Source: Nitrosospira multiformis (lineage in GTDB: Bacteria; Pseudomonadota; Gammaproteobacteria; Burkholderiales; UBA11063). From it: a stretch of 12,426 nucleotides of DNA. Each line of letters starts with the position of its first letter. Positions within the stretch are counted from its first letter, which is position 1. Positions 1 to 7,039 of this stretch are shown piece by piece. Location of the stretch: NCBI GenBank assembly GCA_020726205.1, contig DYTA01000020.1, positions 1 through 12,426 of the forward strand, written 5' to 3'. A program made the translations under genes and the position numbers. The notes under the pieces were generated by a model. The model was not told the origin of the DNA. It searched no databases and was given only the letters and a program-made list of their open reading frames with translations.

Positions 1-1
1 T

Positions 2-241
2 TTAATTACTACTAGTTCCCTCGAAACAATAAAATATATGGTTGCAATGAATTTAGGAGTTAGTATTCTGCCTGAATTAGCACAGTATAATTTACCAAAT
101 ACTATCATTACAAAGCAAATAGCAAGCCATGAACCATATCGTGAAATCAGTTTAGTATTTCGATGTAACTTTGCGCGTAAAGAGCTGATTACATCAATTA
201 AAGATGTATTAGTCAGCATACTCAATAATAATATTAGATAA
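2..241 (+). CDS. LysR-family transcriptional regulator, OxyR-like, C-terminal part only
   Basis: The reading frame is open from the left window edge and ends at TAA 239-241, giving 79 residues of the effector-binding domain. The start SLETIKYMVAMNLGVSILP matches the segment of LysR regulators, notably the OxyR subgroup, in which a Met-Val-Ala helix leads into a Gly-rich turn and a Leu-Pro. The later EISLVFR fits the following beta strand (IGLVYR in OxyR). The DNA-binding domain and the redox-cysteine region lie outside the window, so a peroxide-sensing role cannot be confirmed. The gene converges on the FUSC gene and their last 33 bp overlap on opposite strands. It could regulate the efflux operon or act elsewhere. 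Family call firm; OxyR subgroup tentative. Confidence 0.8.
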   Translation, partial: LITTSSLETIKYMVAMNLGVSILPELAQYNLPNTIITKQIASHEPYREISLVFRCNFARKELITSIKDVLVSILNNNIR

Positions 242-1057
242 TGGTACATCAATCTCATCACTATCTAACACTTGATTAGTTATCTTATTCTGTAATAAAT
301 CATAAGCAACTTTTGTCATAAAGTGATACATAGCATTAATTTTTTCCAAATATAGTTCAATTATTGCTAAGGTAGCAAGTTGGTTACTATAACTAAAGCT
401 ACAGGTTTCACGTAATCCATTTAACTCGTTCAGACTAATAACTAATGTTGAAATATTTGTATTGATTATTGTTAAGCGTGTTTCTAGTTCCATATTATTA
501 GTAATACTCTGCAGTTTATACCAACAGTCAATAATTTGCGCATCATATTTTTCTTTTTCAACCAGATTGATTGCATTATTGTAATATCTGCGAAAAATAA
601 ACACTTCATAAAATTGACAGATCATCACACCAATTAAAACACATAAGCTACGATTAATTAAATAGATTATTTCATTATTGAAAAATAAATTCATATAATC
701 AAAATTAATACATAATAAGATACTAACAATCATTATAAAATATGTATAATTTTGTAATAATGAATATGCTACCCAATAAACTAAAATAACGGTAATTGGT
801 ACTAATAAGGTATAATTAAAATGAATAAAAAACCATAAAACAACGCTAAGTAACAAACCAGCAATAGAGCCAACTACACGTTGTCTAGACTTATTTATTG
901 TAAGACCAGGAGAAAAAGGTCCAATAATAGCTAATACTGTAATTGGAATCCATAAACCATCATCCCATTGACTAAATTGATAAATAAATAATGCTGTGGC
1001 CAACATAATGACAACATGGATAATCCGCAAATTAATTAATTGCTCACGTGTACGCAT
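209..1057 (-). CDS. FUSC-type inner-membrane exporter, C-terminal half (second membrane domain)
   Basis: This 282-residue protein has about six hydrophobic segments (roughly residues 10-27, 35-48, 62-80, 83-100, 104-118 and 132-150), then a hydrophilic helical tail. The stretch around residues 34-64, with GLWIPIT, a Pro-Gly turn, paired Arg and VVGSIAG, is the usual signature of the second FUSC/YccS-type membrane domain. Family members such as E. coli AaeB and YccS carry two such domains in one chain of about 650-700 residues. Here the first domain is the preceding gene, and this ATG lies inside that gene's last codons (22-nt overlap, -1 frame). A weak GGA sits 7 nt upstream of the ATG, so coupled translation is plausible. 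The likely role is the inner-membrane part of an aromatic-acid or amphiphile efflux pump with the fusion protein and channel upstream. Substrate unknown. Confidence 0.8.
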   Translation of the reverse strand: MRTREQLINLRIIHVVIMLATALFIYQFSQWDDGLWIPITVLAIIGPFSPGLTINKSRQRVVGSIAGLLLSVVLWFFIHFNYTLLVPITVILVYWVAYSLLQNYTYFIMIVSILLCINFDYMNLFFNNEIIYLINRSLCVLIGVMICQFYEVFIFRRYYNNAINLVEKEKYDAQIIDCWYKLQSITNNMELETRLTIINTNISTLVISLNELNGLRETCSFSYSNQLATLAIIELYLEKINAMYHFMTKVAYDLLQNKITNQVLDSDEIDVPLSNIIIEYAD

Positions 1058-1959
1058 ATATTATTCCATGATTGCTTAAATTGAGCATAAAGGTGATGAT
1101 GGCACTTAATTAAATGATGATCTGATGAGGCTAAAGATGAATTAGTTACAGAACACGAATTTAAAATAGAAAATTTAAACTTAGCTAAATCTTCTGATAT
1201 TAATTTGTATTCTATACTACTTAAATCATCGAGCTCAATTAAACGTAATAAATAATAATGAAAATGAGATAGTGACTGATTAATCAATATAGCTTCAGCA
1301 TAATAGCTTTTATTTGCTAGTAAATTAAGACTAGATTCTGCGACTAAATAATGTTCAAATAAATGCATACTTTGATTACTTGAGAATTGCTCAAGCATTT
1401 GCAGTTGCACCTCTATACATCTTAATAAACTACTTAACCAAATTTTTGAATAGAAAAATGGAAATAATTTATGTAATCCAAAGCTAATAAGTGAAAACTC
1501 TAAAATAAATATAATCGTATTTAGTATATCAAAGAAATTACCACTATTATATCCCTCAAGAGAAATAATCCCAATCATTAATACTCCACTAACTATCGCA
1601 TAAACTTCTGGCTTCTTTCTTAACACAAAATATAATAAATAAGTCCAAGCAGACGCAGTAAGAATAAACCAACCTTTTAAATATACTGTACTAGCAAATA
1701 GTGCGATTGTTATGCACATTACAATTACATACGCTAAGTACAACATATCTTTTTTATTTAAGTCATTAATCGGAGGCATTTCAGCAATTAGTACTCCAAC
1801 TGCACTCACTAACATTACTAACGTTGCCATTGGTGGTTGTAAAACTAGATTTGCAATAAAAAGACCTACTGCCAAATATGCAGCTTTCAACGCAATTAAT
1901 CTACCATACCAATATGGATCGTAGTGGTCTAGCCAACTACTTAATTTATAAATAAACAT
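1036..1959 (-). CDS. FUSC-type inner-membrane exporter, N-terminal half (first membrane domain)
   Basis: The protein has 307 residues. About six membrane segments lie at roughly residues 21-40, 43-60, 72-91, 94-113, 119-135 and 143-163. A soluble, mostly helical region of about 140 residues follows. This layout is one repeat of the FUSC (fusaric acid resistance/AaeB) fold: a membrane bundle followed by a cytoplasmic domain. The ATG lies 5 nt after the stop of the membrane fusion protein gene, so the two are surely cotranscribed. There is no strong ribosome site, which suggests coupling. Together with the following gene it makes 589 residues, close to a complete FUSC transporter. The pair is therefore either two subunits or one gene broken by a frameshift in the 22-nt overlap. 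I see no run of A or T there that would mark a classic slippery site. Confidence 0.78.
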   Translation of the reverse strand: MFIYKLSSWLDHYDPYWYGRLIALKAAYLAVGLFIANLVLQPPMATLVMLVSAVGVLIAEMPPINDLNKKDMLYLAYVIVMCITIALFASTVYLKGWFILTASAWTYLLYFVLRKKPEVYAIVSGVLMIGIISLEGYNSGNFFDILNTIIFILEFSLISFGLHKLFPFFYSKIWLSSLLRCIEVQLQMLEQFSSNQSMHLFEHYLVAESSLNLLANKSYYAEAILINQSLSHFHYYLLRLIELDDLSSIEYKLISEDLAKFKFSILNSCSVTNSSLASSDHHLIKCHHHLYAQFKQSWNNICVHVSN

Positions 1960-1964
1960 TATGA

Positions 1965-2954
1965 CTACTTAGTTTTAATATAAACATATGTACTCATTCC
2001 TGCCCTAAGAGGATATTGATTATCCTGATCTAAAACTTTAATTTGTACTGGCAAACGTTGAGGTAAATTTAACCAATGATTCTGCGTAAACATCAGTTGA
2101 GTCTCTTTAAATGGAATGACATGTTGACGATCTACAGACCAGTTATCTGACATAACAACTCCATGAAATACTTTATGCCATAAATAAGTACGTGGAAAAA
2201 TTAGTACTTCGTCACCAGCATGGACACTAGCTAAATCAGTTTCATTAAAATTAGCTTGAATATAAGTATTCGTCGTATCAATAAATTGAAATAAACCTTC
2301 ATGAGCAATCGCCGAACTACCAACTCCTAAATATAAATTTTGGATATAACCATCACTTGGTGCAACCACCAACGTGTCTTTAACATCAAGAGCTGCTTTT
2401 TGCGTAGTTGCTTTTAAAGTAGCAATCCCAACTTGAGCTTGTTTTAACTCAGTTTGCTCTAAAATAATTTGCTGTTGTAATGACGCTACTACATCTATTT
2501 GAGATTGAATATTATATTTTAATGTTTTTAATTCAATTTGTGGAATACCCTTGCTAACTGCTGGATCACTTTTTTGTCTATACTCATATTTCATTCGTTC
2601 AAGCTGATTTTGAGCTGCTTTCAAATCAAGTTTAGTAACATTAATTCGTTCTTGAATAACTTGTAAACCAACTTTAGCTTGATCATATTGTGCTTTAACG
2701 GCTTGGTATTCTAATTGATATTTTTCTGGTTTTATCTTCATAATTGGGTCGCCCGTTGTAAGACGCTGTCCATTTTGGACGTAGATTTCTTCAATATGAC
2801 CACTAACGGCAGATGAAATTGCAGTAGTGTTATCAATTACAAAAGCATTATCCGTAACAGGAAACCAATATGTAGTTAAATAACCCAATGCAATAATACC
2901 ACCAGTTAAAAAAATAAGTGTAGCAAAATTAAATTTGTGCAATAGCTTTTTCAT
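1965..2954 (-). CDS. HlyD/EmrA-family periplasmic membrane fusion protein (AaeA-like)
   Basis: This 329-residue adaptor links the inner-membrane exporter to the outer-membrane channel. It has one N-terminal membrane anchor (about residues 11-31) followed by TDNAFV at 34-39, the counterpart of the TDDAYV motif typical of EmrA/AaeA proteins. The first half of the lipoyl-like domain is at about 45-75 (SAVSGHIEEIYVQNGQRL). A long helical hairpin rich in Gln, Lys and Glu runs from about 77 to 192. The second lipoyl half (VVAPSDGYIQNLYLG) and the beta-barrel part follow. Length is normal for the family. The gene starts 18 nt after the channel gene and ends 5 nt before the FUSC gene. An AAGG lies 12 nt before the ATG, a rather long spacing. 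The context indicates an aromatic-acid-type tripartite pump. Confidence 0.9.
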   Translation of the reverse strand: MKKLLHKFNFATLIFLTGGIIALGYLTTYWFPVTDNAFVIDNTTAISSAVSGHIEEIYVQNGQRLTTGDPIMKIKPEKYQLEYQAVKAQYDQAKVGLQVIQERINVTKLDLKAAQNQLERMKYEYRQKSDPAVSKGIPQIELKTLKYNIQSQIDVVASLQQQIILEQTELKQAQVGIATLKATTQKAALDVKDTLVVAPSDGYIQNLYLGVGSSAIAHEGLFQFIDTTNTYIQANFNETDLASVHAGDEVLIFPRTYLWHKVFHGVVMSDNWSVDRQHVIPFKETQLMFTQNHWLNLPQRLPVQIKVLDQDNQYPLRAGMSTYVYIKTK

Positions 2955-2972
2955 AAATTAGTATTACCTTAA

Positions 2973-4430
2973 TTATTTATTTGTTGTTGTAGATTCTCTG
3001 TAATTATAACCTCCACCTAAACTTTGGTAAAGATTAACTAATGAAATCAACTGTTGTAACTTAGTTTGTGTTAAATCAATTGCAAGAATATCTTGTTCTA
3101 TTTTTGCCCCAGTAACAAGCATTTGTGTGGTCAAACCTTGTTTAAGCATCGCTTGTTTAGTAACAACATTTTGTTGTAATAATTTGTATGCCTGATTATC
3201 ACTCGCCATTTTTTCATTCAAAGCTTGATTCGCCGTTAAAGCATTATCAACTTCATGTAGAACTGTATTCACTACATATTTATAATTAGCTAATGCTACC
3301 TTAAATAGTGCACTATTCGTATCAATTTGTCCAAATACACTTGGTGAAATTGTCCAATTAGCATAAGCAGCATAATAGCTTTGTTGATTACCATTATCGA
3401 CATTAATACCACGAATCGGATTATTGAACGTTTGCTGTCCTGAACCTTGAGCATAAAAATAATTTAGGTTAACACTTGGCAATAAAGCACTTGATGCAAC
3501 ACTAATACCTTCATTAGCAGCTTTCAGCTGTGCCTCAGCTTTTAAAACATCAGGTCTAGCAGCAATCACTGAAACAGGTAAATTACCTGGAATAATCTGA
3601 TTTGGATTAATATTAGTGAATTGATTAATATTAGTGAATTGATTAATATTTTTGATTGTACCAGGTGTTTGATTGAGTAAATAACGCAGTGCATTTTGTG
3701 TCGCCACCAAATTTTTCTTAGCTAACACTAATTGCCCTTGAATAAGTTGCTGTTTGCTTTGTAGCTCATATAAGCTAATAGAATTTGCCAGACCTTTTTT
3801 ATCTAACGCTTCAGCTGTGTTAACAAGTTCCACCGCATCATCATTTAATTGTGTGAATTGCTCCACTAGTTTTTGTTGTGCCAAATTTGTAAAATAAGCG
3901 GCAGCCACTTGACCAATCACAGCTAAACGAACGCTTAGTTCTGCATTCTTGGCAACATCTAAATTATAATTTGCTTGTTTTTGAAGCGTATAATTACTAA
4001 ATACATTCAAGGTATATGCAGGTAAAATAGCAAAAAAACTTCCACTATTTGCAATCGCACCTAAATTACCAATCGGTGCAATACTATTTTGTGAGCTACC
4101 ATTAATAGTACCACCAAACAAACTAACAAATGGCAACCAATTCAATTTTACTGTAAGTAACTGACCTTGAGCAGCTTCAATATTTGCCTTAGCTAAGGCT
4201 ATATTTGCATTATTTTTTAAACCACTTTCAATAAATTGATTCAAATTACTATCATGAAAATTTTGCCACCAAGCCAAATAAGGTAAATTTTCATTAACTG
4301 ATTCAATATCTGCATATTGCGTCGACCAAGTTGCAGGTATATCAACTTTAGGCTTATGATAATTGGGTGAAAAATAAGAACACCCAACAAGACAAATCAC
4401 ACTACAAATTGGAAGTATTTTACGAATCAA
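2973..4430 (-). CDS. NodT-type outer-membrane efflux lipoprotein (TolC-like channel), TTG start
   Basis: This 485-residue outer-membrane factor provides the exit duct of the pump. The N-terminus has Arg-Lys, a hydrophobic stretch and a lipobox LVGC with the lipidated Cys at 17. Ser at +2 favours outer-membrane sorting. YHKPKVDIPATW, AWWQNFHDSNLNQFI and ARPDVLKAEAQLKAANEGI are typical of NodT-family channels with two OEP repeats. Translation must start at TTG 4430-4428: an in-frame TGA at 4439-4437 blocks any earlier start, and no later start keeps the signal peptide. A GAG lies 5 nt upstream of the TTG. The TTG follows one base after the stop of a possible 25-codon leader gene, so reinitiation is likely. 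An in-frame 18-bp tandem repeat adds an INQFTN duplication mid-protein. Confidence 0.92.
   Translation of the reverse strand: MIRKILPICSVICLVGCSYFSPNYHKPKVDIPATWSTQYADIESVNENLPYLAWWQNFHDSNLNQFIESGLKNNANIALAKANIEAAQGQLLTVKLNWLPFVSLFGGTINGSSQNSIAPIGNLGAIANSGSFFAILPAYTLNVFSNYTLQKQANYNLDVAKNAELSVRLAVIGQVAAAYFTNLAQQKLVEQFTQLNDDAVELVNTAEALDKKGLANSISLYELQSKQQLIQGQLVLAKKNLVATQNALRYLLNQTPGTIKNINQFTNINQFTNINPNQIIPGNLPVSVIAARPDVLKAEAQLKAANEGISVASSALLPSVNLNYFYAQGSGQQTFNNPIRGINVDNGNQQSYYAAYANWTISPSVFGQIDTNSALFKVALANYKYVVNTVLHEVDNALTANQALNEKMASDNQAYKLLQQNVVTKQAMLKQGLTTQMLVTGAKIEQDILAIDLTQTKLQQLISLVNLYQSLGGGYNYRESTTTNK
3606..3650. repeat. In-frame 18-bp tandem repeat, 2.5 copies, inside the outer-membrane channel gene
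   Basis: The plus-strand unit attaatattagtgaattg occurs exactly at 3606-3623 and 3624-3641, then its first nine bases again at 3642-3650. On the coding (minus) strand it gives two INQFTN units followed by a partial IN. The repeat keeps frame, so it lengthens a loop rather than breaking the gene. Identical copies suggest a recent duplication or slippage. Confidence 0.9.
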
Positions 4431-4431
4431 C

Positions 4432-4509
4432 TTAGCTCATTTTCTTAAAATAGGCAATCCAAACACACATAGCTACCACCAAAACAGTGAGTAAACATTT
4501 GGATAACAT
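4432..4509 (-). CDS. Possible 25-residue single-span membrane peptide leading the efflux operon
   Basis: An ATG at 4509-4507 opens 25 codons ending at TAA 4434-4432. The peptide starts MLSKCLLTVLVVAMCVWIAY and ends with FKKMS. It has one hydrophobic span of about 17 residues (5-21), two Cys, and flanking Lys residues. The stop is one base before the TTG start of the channel gene, which suggests translational coupling, useful for a gene with a weak TTG start and poor ribosome site. It also lies about 33 nt downstream of the predicted transcription start. In E. coli aaeXAB the first gene likewise encodes a small membrane protein (AaeX, about 67 residues), but I see no sequence match to it. There is no clear Shine-Dalgarno before this ATG, and an open frame this short can occur by chance. 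Confidence 0.4.
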   Translation of the reverse strand: MLSKCLLTVLVVAMCVWIAYFKKMS

Positions 4510-4546
4510 TAATTAAAAAATAATTGTTTAATACATATTAAGCTTG

Positions 4547-4580
4547 TAATTATAACATTGTATTCAAAATGTTATAATTA
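4547..4580. promoter_or_regulatory. Perfect 13-bp inverted repeat, likely operator of the efflux operon
   Basis: The left arm TAATTATAACATT (4547-4559) and right arm AATGTTATAATTA (4568-4580) are exact reverse complements separated by 8 bp. No T-run follows on either strand, so a terminator is unlikely. The arms contain the predicted -35 and -10 boxes of the efflux promoter, so a dimeric repressor bound here would block RNA polymerase. The regulator is not identifiable. A TetR- or MarR-like dimer is possible but none is encoded in the window. Confidence 0.6.
4549..4577 (-). promoter_or_regulatory. Predicted sigma-70 promoter of the efflux operon
   Basis: On the minus strand TTATAA (4577-4572; four of six matches to TTGACA) is followed after exactly 17 bp by a perfect TATAAT (4554-4549). 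Transcription would start near 4542, about 110 nt before the TTG start of the channel gene and 33 nt before the possible leader peptide. The boxes sit symmetrically in the inverted-repeat arms. Confidence 0.6.
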
Positions 4581-4643
4581 TTATATTTCGATAACTTAGT
4601 AGATTAATCGCTGAATCCAATATCAATTTCTATATATCGAATA

Positions 4644-5528
4644 TCATAACCGACCATTCTCAATCCACATATGCCCTTCTTTGCCGAAGTAAAACCCATT
4701 AACATAATCATTGGAGTTTACAAAGCTATCAACACCACGAATTTGAGAAATAATTATGTCTAAATCAATCGAAGAAGTTGGATTAATTCTAAATAAATTA
4801 ATGCCCAAAGAACTTAGTTCATGAATCTGTGGTAACAAATTATAAATTTTTGCGGACTGAACTTGCATACCATTTATCATAAATAACTGGTCATTTTCAA
4901 TACTTGTTGCACAAACACCATCTGAGTGTTTAAAACAAATTAACTTACACTCCTCACGACTAGCACCAAGATTATGCGCAGTAAAACACCTCGATGAAAT
5001 GGATAAAGGTAAATTTCCAAATACCATTACCTCTAACGGAAGTTCACCCTTTGCCAAATCCAACATAATTTGTTTAGACACTTCATATGGCGGACAAATC
5101 ATTTTTATCTTGTTTCGAGCTAATACAGATATAGCGGTTTGATTATAAATATTTATAGCAGGACCAGCAACTAATGGAATGTCTAAAACATATTTCAAAG
5201 CAGAAAGATCATTTACTTCGATGCCACAACCAAATTCTCTCGCAATCTTAATATTATTAAGCATCAAATGATGGCTATCATCATCATTATTTAACAGTGG
5301 CGTTGCAAGATAAACTTCTTTATTTGCTTTTTGTAATAATTGAATTAATTCAGGTAAATATTTATTTATTAATGCTGAACGCTTACTACAAACAACCTCA
5401 CCTATATATACCCGATGGAATTCAGAAGTGGCAGCTACTTTTATATAAAAATCACGTAGTTTTTCAATTGACCACGGATAAGTAACAGGTCCTAAACTAT
5501 ATTTAATTGAATTAATTCCATTGTCCAT
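4644..5528 (-). CDS. ubiV: UbiV, U32-family subunit of O2-independent ubiquinone hydroxylation
   Basis: The 294-residue protein aligns with E. coli UbiV (YhbV, about 292 residues) from KYSLGPV at residue 9 onward. UbiV forms a 4Fe-4S heterodimer with UbiU that hydroxylates the ubiquinone ring without oxygen. The four cluster cysteines are visible as C47 (GEVVCSKR), C181 (SSRCFTAH), C194 and C198; the last three have the 13- and 4-residue spacing of E. coli C180, C193 and C197. An AGGAG at 5539-5535, 6 nt upstream of the ATG, supports this start even though it adds eight residues before the conserved core. The gene overlaps the end of the fused ubiT-ubiU gene by 17 nt, so the two proteins are made together. 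A conserved LPLSISSRCFTA matches the UbiV subgroup rather than TrhP or RlhA. Confidence 0.94.
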   Translation of the reverse strand: MDNGINSIKYSLGPVTYPWSIEKLRDFYIKVAATSEFHRVYIGEVVCSKRSALINKYLPELIQLLQKANKEVYLATPLLNNDDDSHHLMLNNIKIAREFGCGIEVNDLSALKYVLDIPLVAGPAINIYNQTAISVLARNKIKMICPPYEVSKQIMLDLAKGELPLEVMVFGNLPLSISSRCFTAHNLGASREECKLICFKHSDGVCATSIENDQLFMINGMQVQSAKIYNLLPQIHELSSLGINLFRINPTSSIDLDIIISQIRGVDSFVNSNDYVNGFYFGKEGHMWIENGRL

Positions 5529-6993
5529 TATAAGCTCCTATAGTCGAACGTTGCCCTTCCATGAAAGAGGCTAATTGCTGATTTAATTTCACTAAATCTT
5601 GTGATTGTAAAGTTGCTAAATTATCAACGGCATAACGAAATGTACTTACTATTTGCCTCACATACGCACTACCTCGTTGACGACCCTCTATTTTTAAAGC
5701 ACTAACACCTGACTCAATAACTCTAGTTAACTCAGTTAATAAACTTAAACTAGTCGGTTCTTCAAAGATATGATTTAAGCCATTACTTGTTACAAATTTT
5801 CCTTTGCATATAGTTGGATAACAGGCTGCATTTTGACCTTCAAAACTATTAATAGTAAATTTATTTAACTGGATTTTTAATTCACGACCATTATCAATAT
5901 AATTAATTTGCTCAGCTGGTGAACAAACACCATTTAAATTAGGTGCTTTACCTGTTACATATCCAGATAAGCTACAACGTCCTTCTGCCATAACACATAA
6001 TCCACCAAACCCAAAAATTTCAATTTCAACACCTAATTCACGAGCACCAATACAAATATCTTTAATTCTAGCCAAATCTAAAACTCTTGGTAATACCGCT
6101 CGCTTAATTCCAAATTCCCGTGCATAAAATTCTAAAGTATCAAGACTTGATGCGGATGCCTGTACCGATAGATGACGGTTTAACAATGGATGCTTATTAG
6201 TTGCATATTCTAACATCCCAAGATCTGCTAAAATAATTGCATCAACGCCTATCTGAGCAGCTATATCGATAGTATCTTTAACATAATCAATATTTTGAAC
6301 TTGGGGAAAAGCATTAATTGCGGATAATATTTTTCCACCGTGAGCATGCACATATTCTACGCCTTGCTTAGCCTCATCCTCGCTAAAGTTTAACCCAATA
6401 AAATTACGAGCATTACCATGTCGAGCAAAACCAAAATAAACAGTATTTGCACCTGCATCAATTGCTGTTTTCATTATCTCCAAATTTCCAGCTGGACAAA
6501 CTAACTCTAAAGCACTTGGAACATTAATTTTACGAGCAGGTTGGCGTAATTCATTAATTTTCGTTATAATTACATTCTTAAAAGGTAGCGAAATTGGTGT
6601 AATAAACTCCAGAATATCAAAATGTAATCTTTCCAAACAATTGCGAAATGCCGTAGCTGCTTCTACGTCACCAACAATTTTTAACTTCTGTTGAAAAAAT
6701 AAACTATCTCCATCAACTTTACGTAATAAGAGCTCAAGAAAGCTCACTCTATCACCAATAATTTCCGTAGTAACTTTCTCACCTCGATAAACTTGAATAT
6801 CTAACTTATTTTTACAATTAATTATTAAATCAAAAGGTAAATCCTTGAATTTAATTTTAAAAGTAGCTTGGCGATATTTACCCAAACTAGAAGTAAACTG
6901 TGGATACCGACTCTCAAAATGTTGGGAAATTTTTGCCCATATTTGAGAAGTAATAAATTGTGCAGGACTTTTTATCATATTTATATTAACCAT
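5512..6993 (-). CDS. ubiU: UbiT-UbiU fusion: SCP2 lipid-binding domain joined to U32 Fe-S hydroxylase subunit
   Basis: The protein has 493 residues, against about 331 for E. coli UbiU. Residues 163-493 are a full UbiU: ELVCPAGN at 163-170, GNARNFIGLNF, and cluster cysteines C333, C340, C357 and C396. Their 7-, 17- and 39-residue spacing is identical to E. coli C169, C176, C193 and C232. The C-terminus also matches (KIEGRQRGSAYV, TIGAYNGQW). Residues 1 to about 132 resemble UbiT (YhbT), the SCP2-type accessory protein thought to bind the isoprenoid substrate: DGDSLFFQQKLKIVGDVE at 94-111 parallels the DPDTLFFQRRLVIEGDTE region of E. coli UbiT. A linker of about 30 residues joins them. In E. 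coli ubiT and ubiUV are separate, divergent genes. Start chosen at the first ATG (6993); ATG 6978 is a possible alternative. Confidence 0.93.
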   Translation of the reverse strand: MVNINMIKSPAQFITSQIWAKISQHFESRYPQFTSSLGKYRQATFKIKFKDLPFDLIINCKNKLDIQVYRGEKVTTEIIGDRVSFLELLLRKVDGDSLFFQQKLKIVGDVEAATAFRNCLERLHFDILEFITPISLPFKNVIITKINELRQPARKINVPSALELVCPAGNLEIMKTAIDAGANTVYFGFARHGNARNFIGLNFSEDEAKQGVEYVHAHGGKILSAINAFPQVQNIDYVKDTIDIAAQIGVDAIILADLGMLEYATNKHPLLNRHLSVQASASSLDTLEFYAREFGIKRAVLPRVLDLARIKDICIGARELGVEIEIFGFGGLCVMAEGRCSLSGYVTGKAPNLNGVCSPAEQINYIDNGRELKIQLNKFTINSFEGQNAACYPTICKGKFVTSNGLNHIFEEPTSLSLLTELTRVIESGVSALKIEGRQRGSAYVRQIVSTFRYAVDNLATLQSQDLVKLNQQLASFMEGQRSTIGAYNGQWN

Positions 6994-7004
6994 ATTTATA
7001 TTAA
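6976..7004. repeat. Duplicated start-codon segment of the ubiT-ubiU gene
   Basis: On the plus strand catatttatattaa occurs at 6976-6989 and again at 6991-7004, a 15-bp period. On the coding strand each copy ends in ATG, giving two in-frame starts (6993 and 6978) five codons apart with the same AT-rich leader. No good Shine-Dalgarno selects between them: AGG lies 12 nt before the first. Confidence 0.75.
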
Positions 7005-7011
7005 GCCTATT

Positions 7012-7039
7012 ATTATATCATTTATTAAAACCACAACAA
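7012..7039 (-). promoter_or_regulatory. Candidate promoter of ubiT-ubiU and ubiV
   Basis: The minus strand has a perfect TATAAT at 7017-7012, with TTGTTG at 7039-7034 as a weak -35 (three of six) at 16-bp spacing. The start would fall near 7005, giving a very short leader of about 12 nt before ATG 6993, or about 27 nt before ATG 6978. This short leader makes the second ATG or a promoter further upstream worth considering. Confidence 0.35.

Noticed and set aside
1712..1924. 70-codon open frame on the plus strand inside the FUSC N-half gene
   Set aside because: It is antisense to a clear membrane-protein gene, with no ribosome site and no recognisable domain.
5297..5485. 62-codon plus-strand open frame inside ubiV
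   Set aside because: It lies wholly opposite a conserved gene with all cluster cysteines, and it has no supporting signal.
5512..6993. TrhP or RlhA (U32 RNA-modifying enzymes) instead of UbiU
   Set aside because: The cysteine spacing (7, 17, 39), the YVTGKAPN region and the adjacent UbiV with matching cysteines all fit UbiU.
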